Below, one piece after another: positions 26,704-35,330 of a stretch of 64,000 nt of DNA. The DNA comes from Bradyrhizobium campsiandrae. Lineage in GTDB: Bacteria > Pseudomonadota > Alphaproteobacteria > Rhizobiales > Xanthobacteraceae. Within the stretch, counting starts at the first letter, position 1, and each line of letters starts with the position of its first letter. The stretch covers positions 1 through 64,000 of the forward strand of contig NZ_JAANIH010000044.1 in assembly GCF_014529705.1 (NCBI RefSeq). The letters run 5' to 3'. The notes under the pieces were generated by a model. That model had not been told where the DNA came from, did not search any database, and saw only the letters and a program-made list of their open reading frames with translations. The translations under genes and the position numbers were made by a program.

Positions 26704-27549
26704 GTGGGAGAGATCGTGCTGGCCGCCAAGATCGCGCACGTCCCATCGATCATGATTTCCGAACGGGAAGGTCCCCTGAAGGGCAAGCGCGCCGCCGCGA
26801 TTGCGGCCCTGCGCGAGATTGGCAGGCGGGCACGCGAGCGAGGCGCCGACACATTCCTGGTGTTCGACACGCACTGGATCTCGAACTTCGGCTGTCACAT
26901 GAACGCCAATGCGCGTCATCGCGGGGTCTACACCAGCCACGAAGCTCCGCACATGATCCAGAACATGGCGTACGACTATCCGGGCGATCCCGAGCTTGGC
27001 GATGCCATCGCGGCAGAGGCCGCCAAGGACGGCCTTCAGGTGCTGGCCCACAAGGTCGAGACCTTGCCGCTCGAATACGGCACCATCGTCCCAATGCACT
27101 ACATGAACGAACGCGGCTGGGCCCGCGTCCTCTCCGTCGCCGCGCCGATCTTCGCCACCGTCGAGGAGAACCGCAAATTCGGGGCCGCCTGTGCCAGGGC
27201 GATCGCGGCGTCGAAGCGCAAGGTCGCCGTGCTCGCGTCCGGCTCGATGTCGCACAAGCTCGTATCCAACGAGCAGGTCGGCGACGGCCAATGGGAGCAG
27301 GTCGGCAGCGAATTCAACCGGCAGATGGACCTGCGCGTTCTCGACCTCTGGAAGGAGCGGCGCTATGCCGAATTCGTCCGCATGCTTCCGGAGTATTCGA
27401 CCAAGTGCAACGGCGAAGCCTTGATGGCGGACACGCACATGATGTTCGGGCTGCTGGGATGGGACGGCTACAAGGGGGAAACCGAGCTGCTGTGCCCCTA
27501 CTTCCCATCGTCAGGCAGCGGCCAGATCATTGCCGAACACCACCTCTGA
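26704..27549 (+). CDS. hpaD: 3,4-dihydroxyphenylacetate 2,3-dioxygenase family protein
   Basis: A 281-residue class III (LigB-type) extradiol ring-cleavage dioxygenase. Much of the sequence follows E. coli HpaD: an N-terminal LAAKIAHVPSIMISE, VFDTHWISNFGCHMNA, GVYTSHEAPHMI, LEYGTIVPMHYMNE, LASGSMSHK and the C-terminal MFGLLGWDGYKG. The enzyme would open a catechol-type ring such as homoprotocatechuate, with non-heme iron held by His and Glu residues of those motifs. Translation starts at GTG 26704 behind AAGGAG. No other hpa genes are adjacent, so the substrate could differ; its likely pathway partners are across the islet at 20.3-23.4 kb. Confidence 0.9.
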   Translation: MGEIVLAAKIAHVPSIMISEREGPLKGKRAAAIAALREIGRRARERGADTFLVFDTHWISNFGCHMNANARHRGVYTSHEAPHMIQNMAYDYPGDPELGDAIAAEAAKDGLQVLAHKVETLPLEYGTIVPMHYMNERGWARVLSVAAPIFATVEENRKFGAACARAIAASKRKVAVLASGSMSHKLVSNEQVGDGQWEQVGSEFNRQMDLRVLDLWKERRYAEFVRMLPEYSTKCNGEALMADTHMMFGLLGWDGYKGETELLCPYFPSSGSGQIIAEHHL

Positions 27550-27573
27550 AACAGCTGCACGGACGTTTTGGGA

Positions 27574-27783
27574 CTAGCGGCGACGCGCGATCCAACGTCC
27601 GAGGAGAAACGCGACAAGGAGCGACCTCAAGGGCGCCTTGACCGTCAGCTCGCGCAACTGGTCCGCCAAGCGCAGCGCGGTATCGCCGGAGACCGGCTTG
27701 CGAGCGGGAGCCTGCTCCACCTTGCCGTCATCATTCGTCAGCCCGGAGGCTTCCGTCATCGCCGAGGCCTCTTTCATGTCCAT
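27574..27783 (-). CDS. Small hypothetical protein with C-terminal membrane helix
   Basis: A 69-residue reading frame starting MDMKEASAMTEASGL. The N-terminal half is polar and the C-terminal part, LTVKAPLRSLLVAFLLGRWIARRR, is a hydrophobic helix ending in arginines, as in small tail-anchored proteins. It is divergent from the DUF3750 gene. Several rhizobial small proteins look like this, but I recognise no family. Confidence 0.5.
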   Translation of the reverse strand: MDMKEASAMTEASGLTNDDGKVEQAPARKPVSGDTALRLADQLRELTVKAPLRSLLVAFLLGRWIARRR

Positions 27784-27928
27784 GCGTCCTCCAATCCTGG
27801 TGCGGCCAACGGAACAACCGGCTCGCGTGGGCGACGATCTCGTACGGAACCAACGGCCTTCGAGGCGGCTATGGCGGCGGCATTCACGCCACCTATATGT
27901 TCGTCGAACATCCCGCCGTACCGCTCCC

Positions 27929-28672
27929 TTGAAGAAGCCCTTGCTCGTCTTTCTGTTCCTCGTCTTCGCACCGCTCGCCGCATCAGCCGCGAGATATTGG
28001 TGGCTGGCCGATGATCGCGGCAATTGGCAGACGGCCGACCGCTCCAGCGCCGGCCTGCTGCAGCCCGCGGCGGCGCATCCGGACGCCATGATCCGGGTGT
28101 TTGCGGCACGCACGGTCAGATGGCGCGGCATCTTCGCCGTTCACAGCTGGATCGTCGTCAAAGAGAAGAATGCGTCGGCCTACACGCGATACGACTACAC
28201 GGCGTGGGGCGACCCGATCCGCACCAACGGCTTCGCTCCGGACGGGCGGTGGTTTGGCGCGGGGCCCGAAACGATCGTGGCGCTCGAGGGCGAGCGAGCC
28301 GAGGCGCTCATCCCCAAGATCCGGCACGTGATCGAAACCTACAAGTTCCGCGCCTATGGAGATTACAGCGCCTGGCCGGGCCCCAACTCGAACACCTTCG
28401 TGCAGGCCGCACTCGATTCCGTCCCCGAGCTGCGCGCCGTCCTTCCCCCGACGGCGATCGGCAAGGACTTCCCCTACACGGGCAAATGGTTCGGCGTGTC
28501 GCCGTCAGGCACGGGCGTCTACGCGTCCCTTGCCGGATTTGTCGGCCTCAAGGTCGGCTGGATCGAGGGACTGGAGGTCAACTTCTTCGGCGCCGTCCTC
28601 GGGGTCGATTTTCGACGTCCAGCGCTCAAGCTGCCCGGACTCGGACGCTTCGGAATGGCCGCCGGCGTGTAG
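27929..28672 (+). CDS. DUF3750 domain-containing protein
   Basis: A 247-residue protein with an N-terminal signal peptide (KKPLLVFLFLVFAPLAASA) and the DUF3750 core: VRWRGIFAVHSWIVVKEKNA, YKFRAYGDYSAWPGPNSNTFV and the C-terminal GLKVGWIEGLEVNFFGAVLGVD. The start is uncertain. I favour TTG 27929, which places the signal peptide first; a longer in-frame version begins near 27776. The HSW, CxN-like PGPNSNTF and catalytic-looking residues suggest a peptidase-type fold, but the family is uncharacterised. Confidence 0.75.
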   Translation: MKKPLLVFLFLVFAPLAASAARYWWLADDRGNWQTADRSSAGLLQPAAAHPDAMIRVFAARTVRWRGIFAVHSWIVVKEKNASAYTRYDYTAWGDPIRTNGFAPDGRWFGAGPETIVALEGERAEALIPKIRHVIETYKFRAYGDYSAWPGPNSNTFVQAALDSVPELRAVLPPTAIGKDFPYTGKWFGVSPSGTGVYASLAGFVGLKVGWIEGLEVNFFGAVLGVDFRRPALKLPGLGRFGMAAGV

Positions 28673-28787
28673 CTTGTAACGGATGAGCCGGCGCAAGTGC
28701 CCCTCGCCTCGCCTGGGCTCCGTGTTCGGCGTGTCATGACAAGTCGCTAGCCTCGGCTGCGGACCAATCAACCCGAAAGGACAATCC

Positions 28788-29003
28788 ATGGATTTGAAAC
28801 CCGGCGACATCGTCATGCTCAAATCGGGCGGCCAGCCGCTGACCGTCGCGGAGGTCAAGGGCGAAGACGTGCTCTGCATCTGGATGGGCATGGAAGGCGA
28901 TCTCTTCCGCGAGACGCTGCCGCTCGCCACCCTCATTCAGGTGGAAGAGGACGAGGAAGATGAAGAGGAAGACGAGGAGGAAGACGACGAGGACGACGAA
29001 TAG
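28788..29003 (+). CDS. DUF2158 (YodC-like) protein with acidic tail
   Basis: A 71-residue protein whose first 50 residues match the YodC/DUF2158 family: GDIVMLKSGGQPLTV near the start and CIWMGMEGDLFRETLPLATL. The last 18 residues are all Asp or Glu apart from nothing else, an extreme acidic tail encoded by GAG/GAA/GAC/GAT repeats. Family members are small SH3-like proteins of unknown function. ATG 28788 lies after AAAGGACA. Confidence 0.75.
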   Translation: MDLKPGDIVMLKSGGQPLTVAEVKGEDVLCIWMGMEGDLFRETLPLATLIQVEEDEEDEEEDEEEDDEDDE

Positions 29004-29204
29004 GTGACTTAAGTCGCATCCGCGCCAACTCGCGGTGCTGGACTCCGGCGCGTTGGACGGCCGCTTGCCTGGCAGGGTCGGAGCTGGGTCCGACCGCCAT
29101 CTGTCGGAGATTGACGCCTCCGACGCCAGCAGCGGGCATTGACGAGTCCAGTCAAAATCCATGAGATAAGCCGGCTATCTGGAATTGGTGGTTGGACGAT
29201 TGGA

Positions 29205-30317
29205 ATGCGGCTGGACATCGAGCGGCTGGAAAGGGCGAAATCCCGGCTTGGCGAGGCAGTTCTGGATCCCGGTCAGTGGCCTTCCCTCATGGAGGCAATC
29301 TGCGCTGCAGCGGCAACGACGGGGGCCGCGCTCCTGCAGAGTGATATTCGCACGCCAGACGTGCCCGTGACTCCATCCGTTCAGGCGTTTTTTAAAGCCT
29401 ACTTCAAGAACAATCTGCACGTCGGAGACATTCGAGCCGCCAAAGGCGTGCCTTTGCTGCTTGCCGGCCGACAGGCCATCCGCGATCAGGATCTTTTCTC
29501 ATCCGAAAGGAGCATGCTGAGCGATCCCCTCTACGCGCATGCCGCGAGTTTTGGCATGAGGTGGTGGTCCGCCATCTCGTTTCGATCCGGATCGGCGCTC
29601 TGGGCCCTTGCGCTCCAGCGCAGCATCCGGGAGGGAATGTTCGAGGATGACGAGATGCGTATCGTCGCCTCGCTGTCGGAATGTCTGACCGACGTCGCAA
29701 CGCTGTCGCAGGCCGTGGGAAGGCAGGTCCTGCTGGGATCTCTCAACGCGTTCGAGCTGATCAATCGGCCGGCCCTGTCGATGTCCCGCGCCGGGCTCGT
29801 CATCGAGATGAATCGGGCGGCAACGGACATGTTCGACGCCGATTTCCGGGTCCGTCACAACCGACTTTACATGCGGGACGGGAAAGCAAGCCAGGCGCTC
29901 GAACTCATGCTGGGGCAACGCCCTGCGGATGGCGAAATCAAAGCGCGTTCGAGAGGACGGGTGGGAAACATCATCGTGGCGAGGCGAGAGAGCAAGAAGC
30001 CGATCCTGATAAAAGTGCTGCCCGTTCACGGCGCGGCAACTACGCCGTTTCTCGGCGCGCATGCCGTCCTGACATTCCGGGACCTCGAGACGGAACCGCG
30101 CCCGTCCCTGGAGATGTTAGCCGAAGCGTTCGCGTTGACTGCCGCGGAGGCCCGAGTGGCCTCGATGATCGCAACCGGCCTCTCCCCCGAGGAAGTCGCC
30201 GGCGAACTGCAAGTCTCGCGGGAGACGGTCCGCAATCAGATCAAGGCGATCTTCGCCAAGACCGGCGCCCATCGACAAAGCGAGTTGGCCGCCCTGGTCT
30301 CCCGGATTCAAGTTTAG
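29205..30317 (+). CDS. LuxR-type transcriptional regulator
   Basis: A 370-residue regulator. The C-terminal 60 residues are a GerE/LuxR helix-turn-helix (LTAAEARVASMIATGLSPEEVA, then VSRETVRNQIKAIFAKTG). The N-terminal ~300 residues form a sensory region with no recognisable PAS or autoinducer signature, although LSMSRAGLVIEMNRAATDMF is PAS-like. The ATG at 29205 is preferred; a TTG at 29139 is in frame but lies in upstream non-coding text. No adjacent quorum-sensing synthase exists. Confidence 0.85.
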   Translation: MRLDIERLERAKSRLGEAVLDPGQWPSLMEAICAAAATTGAALLQSDIRTPDVPVTPSVQAFFKAYFKNNLHVGDIRAAKGVPLLLAGRQAIRDQDLFSSERSMLSDPLYAHAASFGMRWWSAISFRSGSALWALALQRSIREGMFEDDEMRIVASLSECLTDVATLSQAVGRQVLLGSLNAFELINRPALSMSRAGLVIEMNRAATDMFDADFRVRHNRLYMRDGKASQALELMLGQRPADGEIKARSRGRVGNIIVARRESKKPILIKVLPVHGAATTPFLGAHAVLTFRDLETEPRPSLEMLAEAFALTAAEARVASMIATGLSPEEVAGELQVSRETVRNQIKAIFAKTGAHRQSELAALVSRIQV

Positions 30318-30468
30318 TCTCAGCTCGGACGTCCGTTGCGGCAAAAATCCGGACCGGCCATCGGGGAAAATATCCTCAACCCTCAGTAGCCGGACCCAAA
30401 ACGTTCGGTTAATGATTGATCGCCGGTGAGCATTGGGACGGAACGCCCCGTCCTTGAAAGGACATGTC

Positions 30469-31029
30469 ATGAGACAGTCGTCAAAGTCTGTCGTGCCTTC
30501 AGCCTTTGCTTTGCTGTCAACCATCCTGCTGTGCAGCCCGGCGGCGTCGCAGACCGCAACAGGCGCTGCCGCCCCGCTTCCCTCCATCACGGTCGAAGCG
30601 CCGAAGCAGGCGACACGGCCGAAGCCGGTGGTCAGCACCGAGACATCTCACAGGACGTCATCGACCGGTCGCACACGATCGGCAAACGCTCGTCCGGCAA
30701 CCGCTCGAACGCCAACGCCGTCGCCGGATTCACCCCTGGGGCGGATTGCGCGGCTGGAGAAAGTCGCCAGCAGTTGCAACGGCGGCTGTGCATCCAGCTT
30801 CCCCAGCGGCAAGGATCCCTGGATTGGATGTAGCGAATCGGGCGGCGGACAAACCAATGCGCCGTTTTCGCCAACCTGCCGAGATACCATCACCCACAAA
30901 AGCTACGTCGATTGCGTCGAGACCAAGGTGTTCCTGGGCGAGTACCGAAACAGGGCCTACTGGCTTTGCAGCAGCCTGTCCGCCGGCAACCAGTTCAAAG
31001 TCGCCGAGCTCAAGCGCTCGCGGCGCTAG
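30469..31029 (+). CDS. Secreted hypothetical protein with TonB-box-like motif
   Basis: A 186-residue protein. Its N-terminus is a signal peptide ending near AASQ. Right after comes LPSITVEAPKQ (codons 30577-30609), then a Pro/Thr/Arg-rich linker, and a Cys-rich C-terminal part with six cysteines (SSCNGGCASS, CSES, PTCRD, YVDCVE, WLCSS). The cysteines suggest disulfides in the periplasm. The LPSxxVxAPKQ motif recurs in the TonB-dependent receptor at 43975-44007. No family is recognised. Confidence 0.65.
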   Translation: MRQSSKSVVPSAFALLSTILLCSPAASQTATGAAAPLPSITVEAPKQATRPKPVVSTETSHRTSSTGRTRSANARPATARTPTPSPDSPLGRIARLEKVASSCNGGCASSFPSGKDPWIGCSESGGGQTNAPFSPTCRDTITHKSYVDCVETKVFLGEYRNRAYWLCSSLSAGNQFKVAELKRSRR

Positions 31030-31145
31030 CGCGACAACATCTTCGAGCGACGTAGCGAACAGGACCCAGGCTCGAGAGCTTGGCGCGAGGCTGCACACCC
31101 GACAGCGTGGCAGCAGCGGGAATGCATCACCCGACCCTGACCATG

Positions 31146-31162
31146 CTGACAGAAACTGGCAG
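31146..31162. promoter_or_regulatory. Imperfect palindrome upstream of VOC gene
   Basis: CTGACAGAAACTGGCAG is an inverted repeat with one mismatch (CTGACA versus TGGCAG), 46 nt before the VOC start. Similar CTGACAG-N3-CTGNCAG sites occur upstream of some small stress-related genes, but no regulator is encoded nearby. Confidence 0.3.
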
Positions 31163-31208
31163 CACCGTCCTGTAGGCCTGATATCGCCAAGCCGAACAGG
31201 AGATGCAA

Positions 31209-31577
31209 ATGGCCGATTTCAATCTCGTGGTGCTCTATGTCGAGGATGCACAAGCGAGCTCCGCTTTCTATCAGACCCTGCTGGGGTGCCCCGTGGCGCA
31301 ATCATCGCCCAAATTCGTGGTTCTTCCGCTCGGGAACGGCGTCATGCTGGGCCTGTGGCAGCGGGATGCCGTGCTGCCTCCTTCCACGTCGCAAGCGGGC
31401 AGCAGCGAGATCTCATGGGCGGTCGCAAACGCGGAAGCGGTGCGCGCGACCTACGAAACGTGGATGACGCGCGGGGCGCAGATTGCGCAGCCTCCGACCG
31501 CCATGCCGTTCGGACACACCTTCGTTGCGCTCGATCCTGACGGACATCGCCTGCGCGTGCTGGCGACCGCCGCTTAA
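31209..31577 (+). CDS. Small VOC (glyoxalase-like) family protein
   Basis: A 122-residue single-domain member of the vicinal oxygen chelate family, PhnB/YaeR-like: ADFNLVVLYVEDAQASSAFYQTLLG, then HTFVALDPDGHRLRVLA. The ATG at 31209 follows AGGAG at a normal distance; the ATG at 31203 overlaps the ribosome-binding site. Such proteins are often drug or metabolite binding. A hairpin follows the stop codon. Confidence 0.85.
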   Translation: MADFNLVVLYVEDAQASSAFYQTLLGCPVAQSSPKFVVLPLGNGVMLGLWQRDAVLPPSTSQAGSSEISWAVANAEAVRATYETWMTRGAQIAQPPTAMPFGHTFVALDPDGHRLRVLATAA

Positions 31578-31605
31578 GGCATGACCGGTATCCGCCGGCA
31601 ACATG

Positions 31606-31636
31606 CTTCGGGTCGCCAAATACGAGCGACCCGAAG
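31606..31636 (+). terminator. Hairpin downstream of VOC gene
   Basis: CTTCGGGTCGC (31606-31616) and GCGACCCGAAG (31626-31636) form a perfect 11-bp stem with a 9-nt loop, 28 nt after the stop codon. A T-run is missing. Confidence 0.5.
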
Positions 31637-31778
31637 TGCCAGGGCTGCACTGCTGCGCGTGAGAGGCTGAGCCGCGGGGACTGCCGCGACCGGCCTCTCT
31701 GCAGCGCCGCGACGGGGATGGATGCCGATTGCCGATGCAGCAATTGCGTTGAGCGAAAAGGCTGACTAGGAAATTCGG

Positions 31779-32345
31779 ATGAATTCCGAATCGCCCCCCA
31801 CCTGGCCCGTCGTGGAGCCACCGCCTTACCTTCCCGCGCCGCGTCGCCGGTGGCCGCTTGCGCTCGTCGTGGCCGTCGTCTTTGCGCTCGCAGGCGCAGG
31901 CGCCTGTTATGTCTGGCTGAATCCGGGATTGTTGATTCAGTCCGCGAGCCGCGAGGCCGGGGACGCCGAGACCACCGGCAATGACAAAGCGGTCATGACG
32001 GACCTGCTTGCCACCCAGCAAAAGACGGCTGACGACCTCGCCGCGGTCGAAAAGGCCGTCGCCGATCAGCAGGAGCAGATGAAGGCGGTGGTGAATCAGC
32101 TCGCCAGCCTCAGTTCGAAAATCGACGCGCTGAAGAGCCCGGTCCCGCAGCCACCGCTCGCAGCGTCTCCGTCGCCCGGGCCGACTGCCTCGGCGCCGCC
32201 AGCTTCGGTGCCCTCTGTCGCGCCAGCTCCAGCTGCACGCGTCGTCCCCAAGCCAAAGAAGCCGCCGCGCGTCGCGACCCCGTCGGGTCCGATCTCGGTC
32301 GGTGGGGCGCCGCTGAACGCCAGGCCCGATACGCCTGCGCGCTGA
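31779..32345 (+). CDS. Membrane-anchored protein with Pro-rich tail
   Basis: A 188-residue protein. One membrane helix (WPLALVVAVVFALAGAGACYVWL, about residues 25-47) is followed by a coiled coil (residues about 75-115, rich in Ala, Glu, Gln) and an Ala/Pro/Ser-rich segment ending in a basic and polar tail. The design is that of a periplasmic coiled-coil rod, but I recognise no family. The convergent TSUP gene begins 11 nt downstream. Confidence 0.7.
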   Translation: MNSESPPTWPVVEPPPYLPAPRRRWPLALVVAVVFALAGAGACYVWLNPGLLIQSASREAGDAETTGNDKAVMTDLLATQQKTADDLAAVEKAVADQQEQMKAVVNQLASLSSKIDALKSPVPQPPLAASPSPGPTASAPPASVPSVAPAPAARVVPKPKKPPRVATPSGPISVGGAPLNARPDTPAR

Positions 32346-32355
32346 GACGGCCCGC

Positions 32356-33126
32356 CTAAGCGATCAACTGCCTCACCGCGGCCGAGATCATCACCAGCCC
32401 GCCGGTGATCACCGCGAGGTCGAGGATCGCGGTGTGGATGTGCACCGGCATCCGCTCGACGAAGGCCTTTGCGAGGAACGCGCCGGGAATGGCGATGCCG
32501 CCGATCAGGAGCGCGAAGGCGAGCACCTGGGCGGTCACGGCGCCGGCAAGGCCGAACACCGAGATCTTGATCAATCCAGTTCCGAGCGAGATCATCGCGT
32601 CGGTCGCGATCACCGCGGCGCCTTCGAGGCCCGCGGCCATCAAGAGCGAGAGCAGGATGACGCCCGAGCCCGAGGTGCCGCCGACCAGCACGCCGTAACC
32701 GACCGAGCCCGCCGCTAATCCCGTGTCGCCGATCTTGACCTGGCGCCTCCGCAGCACGCGGCGCAGCGGCACGCTCAGCATCAGCATGGCGCCGATCACG
32801 ATCGCGGCGCCGGCATTGGTGAGGCGGGTGTAGCCGTAGGCGCCGAGCGCGGTGGTCAGCGCCGCGCAGGCCAGCACGATCAACGCGCGGCGGCGGTCGG
32901 CGTAGCGGAGATAGGCCATTGCCCGGCTGGAATTGGTGAAGAGCGCCGAGATCGCGATGATCGGCACCACAGGCTCGGCGCCGACCAGGGGCACCAGCAC
33001 CAGCGGCATCAGGGCGCCGGTGCCGTAGCCGGCGAGACCACCGATGATCGAAGCAAACAACGCCATCATTGCGACCAGCAGGAGCTGGAGAAGCGAGATG
33101 TCGGCGAAGCCTGAGACGATGGTCAA
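32356..33126 (-). CDS. Sulfite exporter TauE/SafE family transporter
   Basis: A 256-residue polytopic membrane protein of the TSUP family with about eight helices. The N-terminal motif IIGGLAGYGTGALMP and the repeat VLVGGTSGSGVILLS are characteristic. TSUP transporters move sulfite, sulfonates or other organosulfur anions. Its ATG overlaps the stop codon of cca (ATGA), so it is the last gene of the operon. Substrate unknown. Confidence 0.93.
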   Translation of the reverse strand: MTIVSGFADISLLQLLLVAMMALFASIIGGLAGYGTGALMPLVLVPLVGAEPVVPIIAISALFTNSSRAMAYLRYADRRRALIVLACAALTTALGAYGYTRLTNAGAAIVIGAMLMLSVPLRRVLRRRQVKIGDTGLAAGSVGYGVLVGGTSGSGVILLSLLMAAGLEGAAVIATDAMISLGTGLIKISVFGLAGAVTAQVLAFALLIGGIAIPGAFLAKAFVERMPVHIHTAILDLAVITGGLVMISAAVRQLIA

Positions 33127-34376
33127 TTCTTCTCGCGAGTGGCGCGTGCTGTGGCTTGATCGGCGATGGTGGCGAGTGCGGCTTCATCTAGTGGAAAATC
33201 CGCCGCAAGCCAAGCGTCCTCGGCGAGCGTCAACACATGTCCGAGCGCAGGTCCCTCAGTCATGCCGCGTGCGATGAAGTCGGCGGCCTTCAGCGGGAAT
33301 TTCGGCGCGGTCCAGCGCTGCGGCAATTCGGCGAGCTCGCGCCAGCGCGACGAATTCGCATCGACGCCGCTGCGCGCCCAGGCCAGCAACACGCGATCGT
33401 GATAGCGCCCGGGGCCCAGCCGGTAGAGCAGCCGCCGTGCACGCGCCTCGTCCATGGCGGCGAAGCGCCACCAGCGATGGCCCATCGAATCCAGCGCCTT
33501 GGCCTCCGCATTGGAGAGCCGCAGGCGCGTCGCGACACGCCTGGCGTCCTCGGTCACGGCCACCGCCAGCGCGGCGAGGCGTCGCGTCGCGCTTGCGGGC
33601 AGGCCGAGCGCGCGCTCGATCGCAATCATCGCCGTCAACGGGCCGGCATAGGCGACGCCGCCGATCATCGCCTGCAGCAGGCCGGCATCGACCATGGCCA
33701 GCGCGGCGCTGGAAGCGCTTGGCGCGACCAGCAATTTCAGCATCTCGATGCGCACGCGCTCGGCCGAGAGCGTGGCAAGGCCGGCGCGCCCGCGGATGCA
33801 GGCGAGCGCGCCGTCGCGGTCGGGCTCGCCGACGCCGAAGGCGGCATGGATGCGGAAGAAGCGCAGGATGCGCAAGTAATCCTCGGCGATGCGCTGGTCG
33901 GGCGCGCCGATGAAGCGCACGCGCCGCGCTTTGGCGTCGGCGATGCCGCCGACGTAATCGTAGACGACACCGCTGGCATCGACCGACAGGCCGTTCATGG
34001 TGAAGTCGCGCCGCTCGGCGTCCTTGACCCAGTCGCGGCCGAACGCAACCTTGGCCTTGCGGCCGAAGGTCTCGGTGTCCTCGCGCAGCGTCGTGACCTC
34101 GTAAGGTGCGCCGTCGATGACCAGCGTGATGGTGCCGTGCTCGATGCCGGTCGGCACGCTCTTGATGCCGGCGCCTTTCGCCCGCCGGACCACTTCTTCC
34201 GGCAGCGCCGTGGTCGCGATATCCATGTCGCCCGGCGGCAGGCCGAGCAGCGCGTTGCGGACAGTGCCGCCAACCACGCGCGCCTCCTCGCCATCCGCGT
34301 TGAGCAGGCGCAGAACGCGCGCCGTGCCGCCTGCCGTCAGCCAGGGCGCATCCGCGAGTATCGGCTCCGCGCTCAT
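33123..34376 (-). CDS. cca: CCA tRNA nucleotidyltransferase
   Basis: A 417-residue class II nucleotidyltransferase that adds or repairs the CCA end of tRNA. The N-terminal catalytic region has RVVGGTVRNALLG, the metal-binding DMDIAT and later RRDFTMNGLSVD, followed by head and neck motifs (AEDYLRILRFFRIH) and an all-helical C-terminus. ATG 34376 is used; the longer open frame adds unconserved residues. Its end overlaps the TSUP gene, and it lies 22 nt after DUF6111. Confidence 0.93.
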   Translation of the reverse strand: MSAEPILADAPWLTAGGTARVLRLLNADGEEARVVGGTVRNALLGLPPGDMDIATTALPEEVVRRAKGAGIKSVPTGIEHGTITLVIDGAPYEVTTLREDTETFGRKAKVAFGRDWVKDAERRDFTMNGLSVDASGVVYDYVGGIADAKARRVRFIGAPDQRIAEDYLRILRFFRIHAAFGVGEPDRDGALACIRGRAGLATLSAERVRIEMLKLLVAPSASSAALAMVDAGLLQAMIGGVAYAGPLTAMIAIERALGLPASATRRLAALAVAVTEDARRVATRLRLSNAEAKALDSMGHRWWRFAAMDEARARRLLYRLGPGRYHDRVLLAWARSGVDANSSRWRELAELPQRWTAPKFPLKAADFIARGMTEGPALGHVLTLAEDAWLAADFPLDEAALATIADQATARATREKN

Positions 34377-34398
34377 CGTCCGGCCCTTATCTTTCCAT

Positions 34399-34662
34399 TC
34401 AGCTTTCCCTGCCCGGCACGAGCTTGCCGTTCTCGATATGGGCGGGAATGTAGGTCGAGTTCGGCGCGGCGCCGGAGAAATGCGCAAGGCCGATCAGGCC
34501 TGCGATCACCAGCACCAGCGCCACCAACGCCAGGCGCGCGACGATGGTCACCGGCCAGGACGATTGCACGAACAGGCCGGACCGCGTGGCGGCCAGGAAC
34601 AACGCATAGACGGCAAAGGGGATGAGAAAGATTCCGATCTCGGTCAGAACCGGCCGGATCAT
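34399..34662 (-). CDS. DUF6111 family small membrane protein
   Basis: An 87-residue protein with two transmembrane helices (about residues 5-24 and 41-63) and a soluble end IPAHIENGKLVPGRES. It matches the DUF6111 family found between a NUDIX hydrolase and cca in many rhizobia. Its ATG overlaps the NUDIX stop codon. Function unknown. Confidence 0.75.
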   Translation of the reverse strand: MIRPVLTEIGIFLIPFAVYALFLAATRSGLFVQSSWPVTIVARLALVALVLVIAGLIGLAHFSGAAPNSTYIPAHIENGKLVPGRES

Positions 34663-35330
34663 GACGAATAGATCCGCTCATACAGCACACGCAGCATTCC
34701 GGCCGTGGCGCCCCAGATGTAGCGCTCCGCAAACGGCATCGCATAGTAAAACCGCTCCATGCCGCGGAATTCCTTGCTGTGGACCTGGTGGTTCAGCGGA
34801 TTCATCAGGAAGGATAGCGGCACTTCGAATGCGTCATCAACCTCGGAATGATTGATGCTGAGCTGAAAGCCCGGCCTGACACGAGCAACCGTCGGCAGGA
34901 TGCGGAAGCCGAACGCGGTGCCATAGAGGTCGAGATAGCCGATCGGCTCGACGAAATCCCTGCTGAGCCCGACCTCCTCCTCGGCCTCGCGCAGCGCGGC
35001 GTCGAGCGGTGAGGAATCGGTCGCGTCGATCTTGCCGCCGGGAAAGGCGATCTGACCGGCATGGTCGCTCAGATGCGCCGAGCGCTGCGTCAGCAGGATG
35101 GTCGGCTCGGGATGGTCGACCACCGCGATCAGGACCGCCGCGGGCCGTACCGGCTGCTCGCGCGCGACGATCTCCAGCATCTTGTCGGTGCCGGGATCGC
35201 CGGAGGCGGGGATGATATTGGGATCAAAAAGTCCGGGCGGCACGTCGAAGCTGAGCCGCGCCTTCGAGCGAGCGTAGAAATCCGCGGCGCGGAACGCGAC
35301 TTGCTCGGTCTTCGCAATAGGCTTGTTCAA
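34659..35330 (-). CDS. CoA pyrophosphatase (NUDIX family)
   Basis: A 223-residue NUDIX hydrolase of the NudL/CoAse group. The UPF0035 motif LLTQRSAHLSDHAGQIAFPGG directly precedes the Nudix box GGKIDATDSSPLDAALREAEEEVGL, where the family has E residues for metal binding. It would split CoA or its derivatives. It overlaps both neighbours by four nucleotides, implying tight coupling. Confidence 0.92.
   Translation of the reverse strand: MNKPIAKTEQVAFRAADFYARSKARLSFDVPPGLFDPNIIPASGDPGTDKMLEIVAREQPVRPAAVLIAVVDHPEPTILLTQRSAHLSDHAGQIAFPGGKIDATDSSPLDAALREAEEEVGLSRDFVEPIGYLDLYGTAFGFRILPTVARVRPGFQLSINHSEVDDAFEVPLSFLMNPLNHQVHSKEFRGMERFYYAMPFAERYIWGATAGMLRVLYERIYSS

Noticed and set aside
27638..27928. 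Upstream extension of the DUF3750 gene
   Set aside because: The added ~97 residues are basic and shadow-like, antisense to a small gene, and would put the signal peptide in the middle of the protein.
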